Assembly: GCA_002712005.1 (NCBI GenBank)
Contig: PASP01000005.1
Location: 111,708 to 175,707, forward strand
Direction: 5' to 3'
Source of the DNA: Halobacteriovoraceae bacterium
GTDB taxonomy: Bacteria; Bdellovibrionota; Bacteriovoracia; Bacteriovoracales; Bacteriovoracaceae
DNA: 64,000 bases
Position numbers and translations under genes: made by a program. Below are positions 51,554-61,286 of the stretch, piece after piece (the stretch's first letter is position 1; every line of letters begins with the position of its first letter). The notes below the pieces were generated by a model that saw only the letters and a list, made by a program, of their open reading frames with translations, did no database searches and was not told the DNA's origin.

Positions 51554-52561
51554 ATGCTAACAAAAACTAAAAACTATAAAAAACAGGATTCCTCTATGGG
51601 AGACGCTTCTCATAATCAAAATAACCAAAGAGAAAATGAAAAGAAAACCCAAATTGGTAAAGATGTTATGGACTGTGCCGTTAAAGACGAAACAGGCCTT
51701 AATGACTTTCAAAAGCTTCCAAGTTCTCACAATATATCGATTCCAAAAGTGGGAATCGAAAGATTTCGAATCCCTTTAAGCTATCTTCACGCTGATGGCT
51801 CAGTAATGAATCACGACTCAGAAGTTTCTATGTTTGTCTCTCTTGAGGGTCATAAGACCGGTGTTAATATGAGCCGTTTCCCTGCCATACTCCAAGAGGA
51901 AGCGACTAAAGCGCCTATAAGTTATGACTTTATTGAGAGCTTATTGACTCGCTATCGCACAGATCTAAGAGATTTTGAGGATGAAGCCCTTATTCCAACG
52001 TCCTATTTAGATCTTCACTTTAAATATCCCCTCAAACAACCCTCTTTAAAAAGTGATAATTGGGGCTGGCAATACTACAATGTCATTATCAATGCCTCTC
52101 AAAATAAAGATGGGGTTACAGATTTTCTTCTCACTCTTGATTATGAATATTCTTCGACATGTCCGTGTAGCCTTTCCATGGCCAAACAATATGAAGAAGA
52201 TTTTCGACTAGGAAAGACAACGGAAGGAAATGGTATTGCCACGGCCCATAGCCAAAGATCCAATGCCCGTGTCCAGGTGAAGTTCACCAAGGAAAAGGCC
52301 ATAACGATTGAAGGCCTAGTTGAGCTTCTAAGGCGGGCTATTCCTACGGAAACTCAAAGCTTAGTAAAAAGACTGGATGAACAAGCATTTGCTATTTTAA
52401 ATGGTGAAAACCCGATTTTTGTTGAGCACGTGGCGAGACATCTTTCAGAGACCCTTGATGCTAAAGAAGAAATATTGGACTGGAATGCTTATATCCAGCA
52501 TTGGGAATCCTTACATAGTCACAACGCTGTAGCCTATATTCAAAAGGTTAAGCCCTTATAA
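51554..52561 (+). CDS. folE2: GTP cyclohydrolase FolE2 (GTP cyclohydrolase IB)
   Basis: 335 residues from the second of two adjacent ATGs, because GGAG lies seven bases before it. The N-terminus is an unusually long polar stretch (to about 55). The FolE2 core follows: SIPKVGIERFRIPLSYLHADGS, MSRFP, STCPCSLSMA (conserved Cys) and TAHSQRS with catalytic His. FolE2 opens GTP to dihydroneopterin triphosphate and works with metals other than zinc. It replaces FolE in many bacteria under zinc limitation. Its neighbour is a PTPS-like gene in divergent orientation. Confidence 0.93.
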   Translation: MLTKTKNYKKQDSSMGDASHNQNNQRENEKKTQIGKDVMDCAVKDETGLNDFQKLPSSHNISIPKVGIERFRIPLSYLHADGSVMNHDSEVSMFVSLEGHKTGVNMSRFPAILQEEATKAPISYDFIESLLTRYRTDLRDFEDEALIPTSYLDLHFKYPLKQPSLKSDNWGWQYYNVIINASQNKDGVTDFLLTLDYEYSSTCPCSLSMAKQYEEDFRLGKTTEGNGIATAHSQRSNARVQVKFTKEKAITIEGLVELLRRAIPTETQSLVKRLDEQAFAILNGENPIFVEHVARHLSETLDAKEEILDWNAYIQHWESLHSHNAVAYIQKVKPL

Positions 52562-52804
52562 TTATTACAGGGTTCTATAATCTTTACCGACCCAATGCGT
52601 TATAAATAAATCCATCCCCATCTATGCTACATTTGCTCCACGCGAAAATATCTGGAGATGGGATTTCCTTATTTTGTTTATGCAGCACGTATGTCAGAAG
52701 ATGATGGCCTAATGTTCTGCTTGATAAATTGAATAAGTAAGTCCCTCCAGCTATGATCATCGCCCTTAATTGGGTCTATCACTGAACTCTAGGGAGTCTA
52801 CTAA

Positions 52805-55800
52805 ATGAAAATGAACAAAACCTTACTCAACCTCCTAAAAGTTTCTCTACTGGGAACTTTGGCCTTAACCGGTTGCTCTAAAGAAAGCTCTGTTATGTCC
52901 ACTGGACCTAAAGACTTGATCGACTTAGTTGAAAATAAACTTTTTGCTAATCGCTATCAGCGTCTAGACTACGCAGTCGTTCTTGTTCATTTGAAAACTC
53001 CTGCCCTTCTAGAAAGTTCTAAATACGATGAAAAGGGAAAGCTCATTCTTGATCAAGATCATGCTGCTGCTATTGCTAAAGAACAAACAGAAGCCCTCGC
53101 TGCTGCAAAGGCACTAACAGAAGAAGCCGAGCTCCTTTATACTTATAAGTACACGATTAATGCTCTTGCCCTATCCGTACCTGTTGATTTCTATGATCAG
53201 ATTGAAGGTCTAGGAATGGTTAATTCCGTACAAAAAGAAACGGAATTTGAAAGACCAGTAACCAAGCTTACGACAGAAGAAGTAAATCAACTCATTAAGC
53301 AGGCCCAAAAAGAAAGTGAAGTTACAAGTGTGACTCACATCCAAGGTGATCGTGCCCACAACGAACTTGGAATCACTGGAAAAGGAATCAAAGTTGGGAT
53401 TATCGATACAGGTATAGACTATACCCATAAGATGTTAGGAGGATCAGGTGATCCTGCAGACTACAGATCGGTTGATCCCGCTGCAGATACTCCTCTTTTT
53501 CCAAATGCAAAAGTAAAAGGTGGATTTGACTTCTGTGGTTCTGACTTTGCTTCAGGTCCACTTGTTAAGAAGTATATGATTCCTAAGCCAGATAAGAATC
53601 CTATCGATGAGCAAGGTCACGGGACTCACGTTGCGGGTACCGTTGCCGGTATTGGTGATGGAGTTAATACTTATTCCGGGGTTGCCCCAGAAGCTGATCT
53701 TTACGCTCTAAAAGTTTTTGGGAAAGCCGGGGGAACTCGAGATACTATCGTCATTAAGGCCCTTGAGTGGGCAATGGACCCTAACGGTGACGGCGATGTG
53801 GAAGACCGTCTCGATGTTCTTAACCTATCTTTAGGTGGAAACTATGGAAAGCCGCAAATCCTCTATTCTTTGGCCTTAAAGAACTTAGCTAAAGCAAAAA
53901 TGATTACTGCGATTTCAGCGGGAAATAGTGGACCTACACCTTATATCGTAGGTGCTCCAGGTACTGCTGCTGAATCTATGAGTGTTGCTGCATCTGTAGA
54001 TAGCAGAGATTCAAATTGGAAATTTCCTGGTTCAGAATTCAATGTTGGTGGAAATGAGCTTTTATTTCAAAGATATGAAGCTACTTTCACAAAGCCAATT
54101 TCTGAAGCTCCGGCCACTGGAAAACTCGTTTATATTGGAGAAGCTGCAACTGATCTGACTCAAGATCAAATTGATGCTTTAAAAGGAAATATTGCTCTCA
54201 TTGATAGAGGATCTGTTACATTTGTTGAGAAATTCCAAAGAGCGATCAACGCCGGTGCAATTGCCGCGGTTGTGGCCAATAATCAACCAGGAACACCCAT
54301 AACAATGAGTGGTGAAGATGGGATGGAACTCTCTATTCCAGGAATTATGATTTCATTAGATCAAGGAACAACCTTGAAAAAAGCACTAGAGTCTGGTGTT
54401 GAAGTCATTGCTAATCTAGGAACAGAGCAACTCGTTGAGAGACCAGAGCTCGTTGATCAAATTACCTCTTTTAGTTCGCAAGGACCAAGAAGTGAAGATG
54501 GCCTTTTAAAACCAGAGATCACAGCACCTGGATATCAGATCTTAAGTGCGCGTATTGCCGGTGGAGACCAAGGTGTTCCTATGAATGGAACGTCGATGTC
54601 TGCTCCTCATATGGCCGGAGTCATGGCGCTTGTTAAGCAAAAGTTCCCTAGCCTCTCTATTGAAGAAATGAAGGCCGTAATGATGAATAGAGCAAAATTT
54701 CTCTACAATGGAGATGATGCCTATACGATGAGTCTTCAAGGGGCTGGACTTGTTCAGGCCTATGATACACTTAAAGCTGATGCTATTGCTCTTCCCTCTT
54801 CTTTCAGTCTTGGACAATTCCAATTGGCCACTTCAAAGAAGATGAAGAAAATCGTTACCGTTAAAAACTTAAGTGCTGAAGAGAAAACTTATACAGTAGA
54901 ACTCACTCAAAATAAGCTTATGGAAATGCAGCCTACCAAGATTACGGTAAAAGCAAATTCGGAAGCTTCTGTCCCCGTTTACTTAACGGTCAAAACATCA
55001 CCTGAAAAAACAGGACTTCTCTTTCATGAAGGACTTATTTCTCTCAAAAATGGTGATGTAACTGAGATGAATATTCCTGTATTTGGTGCCTCTCAAAATA
55101 TTACAAATATTAAAGCGAAGGACCTACTTGTTCACGCGACTTCTGAAATTGATTCACCAGATGCACTCGTAGAACTTAGCCTAAAGAATGATTCACCTAA
55201 CCCAGGTGTGGCCCAAGCATTTAACCTCTTGGCCGTTGATGATCAAAAGCCAAGTGCTGGACAAAACTCACTCTTTCTCTCTCGTTCTTGTGACCTTCAG
55301 GCCGTGGGATATAGAATGGTAAGTGAGAACCTTATGCAAATTGGGGTAAAGATTTTCAACCCAGTAAGTGACTGGCAGGCATGTGAGCTTTCCGTTTTAA
55401 TTGACTCAAATGGAGACAAAGAAGCTGACCAAGAAATTGGAGGACTTCCAAGCTCATACCTTGCAGGACTATCTCAGGTTCTACCTCAAGGTTTCTACTC
55501 TGTTCTTCTCGACTTCCCAACTGCGGTTGGAATTCGCTCAGACTATGAGCAGGCGATTTATGAAAGTGATGGACAATCAGCTCCTCCTCTTTCTTATGTT
55601 CCTGCTGTTGTAGATGCCCAGAGAATGGAAGTTTATAATAACTCTCACCTGGCCATTCTAAATGTTAATACGCAGGCGCTACAAAAAGGTAAAGATGGTC
55701 GTATTCATATGAGAGTAACAACTTTCAATCAAGGTGGTATTCAATATGAAGATGGACTAGGTCTTGAAGATCAGTGGTTTTCAGTATCAGCTTTTGAAAA

Positions 55801-55984
55801 TGAGCAGGCCTTCAGAGGAATTCCTACGGAGATTGCTCTAAAAGGAAATCAATCTGAAACTCTAGAGCTAACGAAAGGCTTTGGAAGTGAAGATCTAATG
55901 ATTGTTTACCCGGCCAATAGACAAGTTTCTGAAACTCAAACTCTATTGGGAGAAGGACTTGAGATCATCAAACCAAAATACTAA
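52805..55984 (+). CDS. Large subtilisin-family (S8) lipoprotein with PA domain
   Basis: 1059 residues. The lipobox LTGC places the lipidated Cys at 24. A propeptide-like region precedes the S8 domain: Asp201 (IIDTGIDYTHKML), His272 (GHGTHVAGT) and Ser597 (GTSMSAPHMAG). An insertion of about 425-560 carries a PA domain (LVYIGEAATDL ... IALIDRGSVTFVEKFQRAINAGAIAAVVANN), as in C5a-peptidase-like and lactocepin-like subtilisins. The C-terminal 450 residues are beta-rich, Fn3-like. It is probably surface-attached and may cut prey or host proteins, which is inference. GGGAG lies eight bases before the ATG. Confidence 0.93.
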   Translation: MKMNKTLLNLLKVSLLGTLALTGCSKESSVMSTGPKDLIDLVENKLFANRYQRLDYAVVLVHLKTPALLESSKYDEKGKLILDQDHAAAIAKEQTEALAAAKALTEEAELLYTYKYTINALALSVPVDFYDQIEGLGMVNSVQKETEFERPVTKLTTEEVNQLIKQAQKESEVTSVTHIQGDRAHNELGITGKGIKVGIIDTGIDYTHKMLGGSGDPADYRSVDPAADTPLFPNAKVKGGFDFCGSDFASGPLVKKYMIPKPDKNPIDEQGHGTHVAGTVAGIGDGVNTYSGVAPEADLYALKVFGKAGGTRDTIVIKALEWAMDPNGDGDVEDRLDVLNLSLGGNYGKPQILYSLALKNLAKAKMITAISAGNSGPTPYIVGAPGTAAESMSVAASVDSRDSNWKFPGSEFNVGGNELLFQRYEATFTKPISEAPATGKLVYIGEAATDLTQDQIDALKGNIALIDRGSVTFVEKFQRAINAGAIAAVVANNQPGTPITMSGEDGMELSIPGIMISLDQGTTLKKALESGVEVIANLGTEQLVERPELVDQITSFSSQGPRSEDGLLKPEITAPGYQILSARIAGGDQGVPMNGTSMSAPHMAGVMALVKQKFPSLSIEEMKAVMMNRAKFLYNGDDAYTMSLQGAGLVQAYDTLKADAIALPSSFSLGQFQLATSKKMKKIVTVKNLSAEEKTYTVELTQNKLMEMQPTKITVKANSEASVPVYLTVKTSPEKTGLLFHEGLISLKNGDVTEMNIPVFGASQNITNIKAKDLLVHATSEIDSPDALVELSLKNDSPNPGVAQAFNLLAVDDQKPSAGQNSLFLSRSCDLQAVGYRMVSENLMQIGVKIFNPVSDWQACELSVLIDSNGDKEADQEIGGLPSSYLAGLSQVLPQGFYSVLLDFPTAVGIRSDYEQAIYESDGQSAPPLSYVPAVVDAQRMEVYNNSHLAILNVNTQALQKGKDGRIHMRVTTFNQGGIQYEDGLGLEDQWFSVSAFENEQAFRGIPTEIALKGNQSETLELTKGFGSEDLMIVYPANRQVSETQTLLGEGLEIIKPKY

Positions 55985-56007
55985 TTCAAAGTAAAATAGT
56001 GAAAAAG

Positions 56008-56040
56008 AAAGGCGAAGTTTATACTTCGCCTTTTTTTTTT
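56008..56040. terminator. Bidirectional Rho-independent terminator
   Basis: AAAGGCGAAG (56008-56017) pairs with CTTCGCCTTT (56024-56033), followed by T-runs on both strands. It serves the S8 lipoprotein gene and the convergent rmuC. Confidence 0.9.
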
Positions 56041-57052
56041 ATAAATTAAGTATTTTTTTGAAACGATCATTAAGCTTTCTATGCGTTATCTCTAACTTGT
56101 CCATATCTTTTAAAACCGTTTGAAAGTGTTTAGAATAATCATCCCACCTTTGTTCATAACGATTAAACTCTTCTCCAAGTTTATTAATTTCATAATGAAT
56201 GGAGTCCATTTTCTTACTTCTTTCGATATTAACCAAAAGGGCCTGAACTGAAGTCATCGTTGCCATAAAGGTAGTTGGCGAAGTTACCCAAACTTTTTTA
56301 CTAATAGAATAGTCAACGAGATCACTATGGCGTGCATAGAGTTCTGCAAAAATGGCCTCGGCAGGTAAGAACATAATGGCCTGATCAGCGGTTTCCCCTG
56401 CAATGATATATTTTGAATGAATATCATCTACATGTTTCTTAAAATTTTTGGAAAATTCCTTACGTGCACTTTGACGAATATCTTCTGTTAAGCTGCGATC
56501 AATCATCTTTCTATAGTTTTCCATGGGAAATTTTGAGTCGATGGCCATTGACCCCAGAGGTTCTGGTAAGTAAACGAGGGCATCGACAATCTTTCCATTA
56601 CTCAATGACTTTTGAAGATCGTAAACTCTTCCTCTAGATTCACCAAAAGCTGTTTCAAGCAAGTGAGTAAGTTGAACCTCTCCAAAAATACCTCTAGACT
56701 TTTTATCAGTTAGAACATTTTGTAATTCGACTACATTTTGCCCAAGTCCTTCAATTGTTTTTTGGGCTTGATCAATCTTGGCCAATCTTTCCATAACTTG
56801 GGTTAGCCCTTGATGGGAAAGATTCAATCCTTCGCCAAGCTTCTTATCCATAGTATTTCTCAATTGATTAAACTCTTCCGATTGATATTGTTTTTGTCGA
56901 TCTTGATAATCAATGAGGTAGCGACTCAGTTCTTGAGTGATTCGACTTAGCCCTTCTTGCATGGGCTTTTCTGTTCGATCTTTAAGTTGCAGCCAAACAA
57001 AAACAAGTAAGAGTAGATTAATAATAATGAGAACGACTGAAAGAACTTCCAA
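56039..57052 (-). CDS. rmuC: RmuC-family DNA recombination protein
   Basis: 337 residues from a TTG preceded by AAAGGAA at five to six bases. A membrane anchor (about 2-22) and coiled coil (about 25-120) precede the nuclease-like domain (SRGIFGEVQLTHLLETAFG, DALVYLPEPLGSMAIDSKFPMENY, FLPAEAIFAELYARHSDLVDYS, VWVTSPTTFMATMTSVQALLV). RmuC limits inversions at short inverted repeats. It lies 10 bases after a thermonuclease-like gene and is probably co-transcribed with it. Confidence 0.92.
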   Translation of the reverse strand: MEVLSVVLIIINLLLLVFVWLQLKDRTEKPMQEGLSRITQELSRYLIDYQDRQKQYQSEEFNQLRNTMDKKLGEGLNLSHQGLTQVMERLAKIDQAQKTIEGLGQNVVELQNVLTDKKSRGIFGEVQLTHLLETAFGESRGRVYDLQKSLSNGKIVDALVYLPEPLGSMAIDSKFPMENYRKMIDRSLTEDIRQSARKEFSKNFKKHVDDIHSKYIIAGETADQAIMFLPAEAIFAELYARHSDLVDYSISKKVWVTSPTTFMATMTSVQALLVNIERSKKMDSIHYEINKLGEEFNRYEQRWDDYSKHFQTVLKDMDKLEITHRKLNDRFKKILNL

Positions 57053-57062
57053 AATGATTCCT

Positions 57063-57587
57063 TTATTTTTGAGAGGCCGTATTTCTTTGTGGAAATTGTT
57101 TGTTAAACTCTGCGGATAATTCAGATAGGGAGAGGCACCAATTCACCTTCTTCTTCGTTCCACCGTCGTAAGGATAGCCCATTCCCTTTTCTAAGAGAAT
57201 ATCGGTTAAGTTTCTCCCATCTACGATAACATCGGCCACGATTCGAAAGTACTTTCCTCTTTGAATATTTTTTAAATCGATTCGCTTTGCTTTTTTCAGA
57301 GTTCGTTCCACCCATAATTTAGCGATTTTTGCCTTTTCCTTTTCGCACTTATTCTTAGTTCTCAATTCAGGAGTATCAATTCCATTGACGCGAATAGATA
57401 TTTTCTCTCCCAGCAAGGGATGTAAACCCGGAACATTTACAGTTAGAGTATCGGCATCATAGTTACGTATGTATTTCACACATTGAAAAGAAGACTCACT
57501 ATGTTCGCATAGAGTGGCCTTTTCTTGAGAATGGGATTGTCCTAAAGGACTCAATAACATGAGGCCAAGAAAAAAAGTCTTATACAT
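57063..57587 (-). CDS. Exported staphylococcal-nuclease-like protein (TNase)
   Basis: 174 residues. A signal peptide covers about 1-20. The SNase fold shows YIRNYDADTLTVNV, ISIRVNGIDTPELRTKN (first catalytic Arg and Asp), and YFRIVADVIVDGRNLTDILLEKGMGYPYDG, whose Arg is the second catalytic one. It degrades DNA or RNA in the periplasm or outside. Upstream of rmuC, its product may supply or clear DNA, but co-transcription may be chance. Confidence 0.85.
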   Translation of the reverse strand: MYKTFFLGLMLLSPLGQSHSQEKATLCEHSESSFQCVKYIRNYDADTLTVNVPGLHPLLGEKISIRVNGIDTPELRTKNKCEKEKAKIAKLWVERTLKKAKRIDLKNIQRGKYFRIVADVIVDGRNLTDILLEKGMGYPYDGGTKKKVNWCLSLSELSAEFNKQFPQRNTASQK

Positions 57588-57711
57588 GAATCTATTATCG
57601 CCTAAATCCTTAAAATTTCAAAATATATCAAAGATTTATCCCGTAGCTTCAATTGATGAAGCCTTTAAAGACTGATAGATTACCGGTCAATAAATTTTAA
57701 GAGGGAGACAT

Positions 57712-58218
57712 ATGAAACATTTATTTACACTTATGATTGCTCTAATCGTCAGTAGCGTAATGGCACAAGATTCGGATAATCTCACAAAAAAGAAGATTCT
57801 TCATGTAACCGTAAATATCAGTCAGTCCTTTGCTGAAGTTTTCATGTACAACAATGAAAATGGTGATATTGACCATTTTGAATGGAAAATTACTCATACT
57901 GATGATGAAGATGAAACAGATACGTTCACACCTGAAGATGTAAGACAAGGAACCGTTTTCAAAGAAGGTATCCCTAAGAAGTTTGTCAAAGTCGATGGTC
58001 AAAATTTCTCTGAAGTTTATGGTGGGGATATCAGCATCAGCTACCCTAAGAATGTGGTTCTAGGAAGTCGTCGTTCTGAATCTTTTGAAGTGGAAAGAAT
58101 TGTTAATGAATGGCTGGTTCACCATAGAAGTAATAAAGACTTTAAAAGAGTACACGTCATTGTGAACAAAGCCTTTGGCATCCCTGTTGGTGCAGATCGT
58201 GTAGAATTCTTAGACTAG
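57712..58218 (+). CDS. Small exported protein of unknown function
   Basis: 168 residues. A signal peptide covers about 1-18. The mature protein is acidic, beta-rich and without Cys ([34 protein letters not shown]; late [22 protein letters not shown]). I recognise no family. The ribosome site GAGGGAG is good. It overlaps the ABC transporter ATPase gene by four bases in convergent orientation. Confidence 0.6.
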   Translation: MKHLFTLMIALIVSSVMAQDSDNLTKKKILHVTVNISQSFAEVFMYNNENGDIDHFEWKITHTDDEDETDTFTPEDVRQGTVFKEGIPKKFVKVDGQNFSEVYGGDISISYPKNVVLGSRRSESFEVERIVNEWLVHHRSNKDFKRVHVIVNKAFGIPVGADRVEFLD

Positions 58219-58952
58219 TGAAGTATTTGGGAGAGGAACTCCTTTGAGCGTTCATGCTTAGGGTTATTGAAGAATTCGTCAGGGGCAGCCTGCTCGACGA
58301 TTCTTCCCTCATCCATAAAAATAACTTTATCAGCGACTTGCTTTGCAAAGCCCATTTCATGAGTCACGCAAAGCATAGTCATCCCTTCCTTGGCCAGATC
58401 AACCATAACATCAAGTACTTCTTTAACCATTTCTGGATCCAGAGCAGAAGTCGGCTCATCAAAGAGCATGATTTTAGGTTTCATACAAAGACTTCGAGCA
58501 ATCGCAACTCTCTGTTTTTGACCACCACTAAGCTGACCAGGATACTTATGAGCATGTTGAGAAATGGCAACTCGCTCAAGAAGTTCCATAGCATATTTCT
58601 TTGCTTCCTCTTTAGGAGTCTTCTTAACCCAAATAGGTGCGAGAGTTAAATTCTCCAAAATAGTGAGATGATCAAAGAGATTAAAATGTTGAAAAACCAT
58701 TCCTACATTCTCACGAACTTTTTGAAGATTTTTTAAATTTTGATTTAGAGTGATTCCATTAATTTGAATATCACCTTTTTGATGTTCTTCTAGATGATTT
58801 AGACATCGAATAAAGGTAGACTTACCACTTCCTGAGGGACCACAAATGACAATTCTCTCCCCTTCTGTAACATCTAGATTTACATCCTTTAACACATGGA
58901 AATCCCCATACCATTTATTCACATTTTCAACTTTAATAATCGTATTTTTCAT
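58215..58952 (-). CDS. Polar amino-acid ABC transporter, ATPase (AapP/GlnQ-like)
   Basis: 245 residues. Walker [11 protein letters not shown]-loop VFQHFNLF, signature LSGGQKQR, Walker [13 protein letters not shown] and the switch His (THEMGFAK) are all intact. It drives the two permeases upstream, from which it is separated by a four-base overlap (ATGA). Such ATPases serve glutamine or general L-amino-acid import (AapP). Confidence 0.93.
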   Translation of the reverse strand: MKNTIIKVENVNKWYGDFHVLKDVNLDVTEGERIVICGPSGSGKSTFIRCLNHLEEHQKGDIQINGITLNQNLKNLQKVRENVGMVFQHFNLFDHLTILENLTLAPIWVKKTPKEEAKKYAMELLERVAISQHAHKYPGQLSGGQKQRVAIARSLCMKPKIMLFDEPTSALDPEMVKEVLDVMVDLAKEGMTMLCVTHEMGFAKQVADKVIFMDEGRIVEQAAPDEFFNNPKHERSKEFLSQILH

Positions 58953-60028
58953 GAATGGGCTCCGTATGAAAATTCTCTTTCCAATCGATTTGAATATCGC
59001 GACATAGAATAACAGAAAACAAAATAAATCAGACCGACAAAGAGATAGGCTTCAACTGAAAAGCCCAACCATTTGGGATCTTTCAGTGCTGTCTTTGTCG
59101 TCATCAGTAGATCGGAAAGTGCGATGATAACAACAAGTGATGTATCTTTGAACATACCTATAGAAGTATTTACAGTAGGGGGAATCACAATTTTTAAGGC
59201 CTGTGGCAGAATGATTTTAATTTGCTTTTGCCAATAATTTAGTCCTAAAGCATCTGCGGCTTCATATTGACCCTTATCTATGGCCATCAGTCCTCCACGG
59301 ACCACTTCGGCCATATAAGCTGACATAAACATAATAATAGCAATTTGAGCTCTTAATAACTTAGGAAACGTAATCCCTTCAGGAAGAAAGAGGGGGAACA
59401 TTACGGAGGCCATAAAGAGAAGACTAATCATGGGGACACCACGAATCAGTTCTATATAAGTGATAGACATTATCTTAATAAGAGGTAGGTTTCCTCTGCG
59501 AGCGAGGGCCAACAAAATTCCTATGGGATAAGAAAAGAGAAGGCCAAAGAAAGAGAGAAGAAGTGTAAGGGGTAGGCCACCCCATTTATCTAAGGAAACC
59601 GGGGCAATTCCAAACAGGCCTCCTCTCATCAATAGAGCAATCAGTAAAATCAGTTTGAGCCAGCGCCATAATAAGCGTTTATTCCATCTTTTGGGTTCCT
59701 TACTCCACCAAATGAAAGAGAGAAAGAGAATCATAGAAGATATAGGACGCCATAACTCAGTTCGGGGATAGAATCCAAAAATGATAAAATCAAATTTTTC
59801 TTTGATAAAGACAAGGCACGCACCTGATGCCTCTCTACAATCCTGGGCAGTACCTAGTCCTACGGAATCAAAAACCAGCCATTGGATAAAGGGTCCTAAG
59901 AAAGAAATCAGTAGGCAGATCACGATCAAACTAATCGCCGTATTCACAGGAGTTGAAAAGAGATTCTTTTTCATCCAGATCGCAGTATTTTCAAAAGGTG
60001 CTTTAGACTTCATTATTTCTTCTTCCAT
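58949..60028 (-). CDS. General L-amino-acid ABC transporter, permease AapM-like
   Basis: 359 residues with an unusually long N-terminal region of several helices before the transport domain, as in AapM. The core is the EAA-type [62 protein letters not shown] ... [47 protein letters not shown]. It forms the membrane pore with the next permease. Either ATG (60028 or 60013) has a ribosome site. Confidence 0.9.
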   Translation of the reverse strand: MEEEIMKSKAPFENTAIWMKKNLFSTPVNTAISLIVICLLISFLGPFIQWLVFDSVGLGTAQDCREASGACLVFIKEKFDFIIFGFYPRTELWRPISSMILFLSFIWWSKEPKRWNKRLLWRWLKLILLIALLMRGGLFGIAPVSLDKWGGLPLTLLLSFFGLLFSYPIGILLALARRGNLPLIKIMSITYIELIRGVPMISLLFMASVMFPLFLPEGITFPKLLRAQIAIIMFMSAYMAEVVRGGLMAIDKGQYEAADALGLNYWQKQIKIILPQALKIVIPPTVNTSIGMFKDTSLVVIIALSDLLMTTKTALKDPKWLGFSVEAYLFVGLIYFVFCYSMSRYSNRLEREFSYGAHS

Positions 60029-60036
60029 GAATGACC

Positions 60037-61188
60037 TTATGAATGGGATTGAAGCGAAATTCGCTTATGATATAAATTCATAAATAGGGAGCTTAAAAGG
60101 CTAAAGAAGAGATAAACCATCATGATGAGTAATACTCCCTCAATAGCCTGTCCAGTCTGATTCATTGTAGTATTTGCTACAGCAACAAAGTCAGGAAAAC
60201 CAATGGCCACGGCCAATGAGCTATTCTTAATTAAATTTAAGATCTGAGAAGTTAAAGGAGGAATGGCCACACGAAAAGATTGAGGAAGAATAATAAATCT
60301 CAAGCTTTGAAAATAATTTAAGCCAAGAGAACTTGCAGCTTCCCACTGCCCTTTGCTAACACTCAGAATTCCTGCTCGAACAATTTCAGCATTAAATGCT
60401 GCAGTATAGATAATTAAGCCCACCATCAGTGCTAAGAACTCAGGTGTCACCTCTGCTCCACCTTCAAAATTAAAGCGACCTAAAGTAGGAAACTGCCACG
60501 ACCAAGGAGCCCCTCCAATAAGCCAAACGGCCAAGGGAAGTAAGACGATAAGAACAAGTGCATATGGCCAGCGTTTAATCAGCTGTCCCGTTTGCTCTCT
60601 TTTCAGTCGAATTCTTCTTGAAATAAAAAAGAAAAAGATAATTCCAAATACAAAAGATGCTTTAACCCAAGGCCAGATAGAATGATCAAGAAGAATGGGA
60701 TAGTTAACCCCTCTTTGGGAGATAAAGACCCCGTAGAAAGGATTTAAGGCTTCTTTAACCTGAGGAAGAACTTCTGTAAAAAGTGAATACCAAAAAAGTA
60801 ATTGCAGAAGAAGCGGTATATTTCTTACGACTTCGATAAAGTTCTGACTTATTTTTGAAAGCATCCAATTTGGGCTCAGTCTCATAATCCCAACGATAAT
60901 CCCTAGGGCCAGAGCTAAAAAATTCCCGATCATTCCAACTTTTAAAGTATTGAGAAATCCTACTTTTAGGGCCCTCCAATAAGTATCACTCGATCGGTAA
61001 TCTATCATCGTTTCGGATATGCCAAAGCCTGCTTCCTGCTTAAGAAATCCAAAACCTGTAGCAATATTTTGAGACTCAAGATTTTCCTGAGTATTATAAA
61101 AAAGAGTACCTACAAAAATTGCAGTCATTGCTAAAATAACAATCTGAAAGAGAATGGCTCTCTTTTTAGGGTCATACCAAAAATTCAT
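60037..61188 (-). CDS. General L-amino-acid ABC transporter, permease AapQ-like
   Basis: 383 residues from the ATG at 61188. The frame is open to a TTG at 61224, but homologues begin near the short segment before YDPKKRAILFQ. The transport core includes LNTLKVGMIGNFLALALGIIVGIMRLSPNWMLSKISQNFIEVVRNIPLLLQLLFWY and NAEIVRAGILSVSKGQWEAASSLGLNYFQSLRFIILPQSFRVAIPPLTSQ. It heads the operon AapQ-AapM-AapP. No AapJ-type binding protein precedes it. Confidence 0.9.
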   Translation of the reverse strand: MNFWYDPKKRAILFQIVILAMTAIFVGTLFYNTQENLESQNIATGFGFLKQEAGFGISETMIDYRSSDTYWRALKVGFLNTLKVGMIGNFLALALGIIVGIMRLSPNWMLSKISQNFIEVVRNIPLLLQLLFWYSLFTEVLPQVKEALNPFYGVFISQRGVNYPILLDHSIWPWVKASFVFGIIFFFFISRRIRLKREQTGQLIKRWPYALVLIVLLPLAVWLIGGAPWSWQFPTLGRFNFEGGAEVTPEFLALMVGLIIYTAAFNAEIVRAGILSVSKGQWEAASSLGLNYFQSLRFIILPQSFRVAIPPLTSQILNLIKNSSLAVAIGFPDFVAVANTTMNQTGQAIEGVLLIMMVYLFFSLLSSLFMNLYHKRISLQSHS

Positions 61189-61286
61189 AAAAAGATTGTA
61201 AGGAATAGTCTCCCCATCTGACAAATTGAATCATTAAGCTTTTTTAAGTTTGCAGCACCCTCTTCTTAGATATAAAATAAAAACTC

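Noticed and set aside
58254-58649. 131-codon frame antisense to the ABC transporter ATPase
   Set aside because: It is a shadow of a well-supported conserved gene, with no ribosome site or family.
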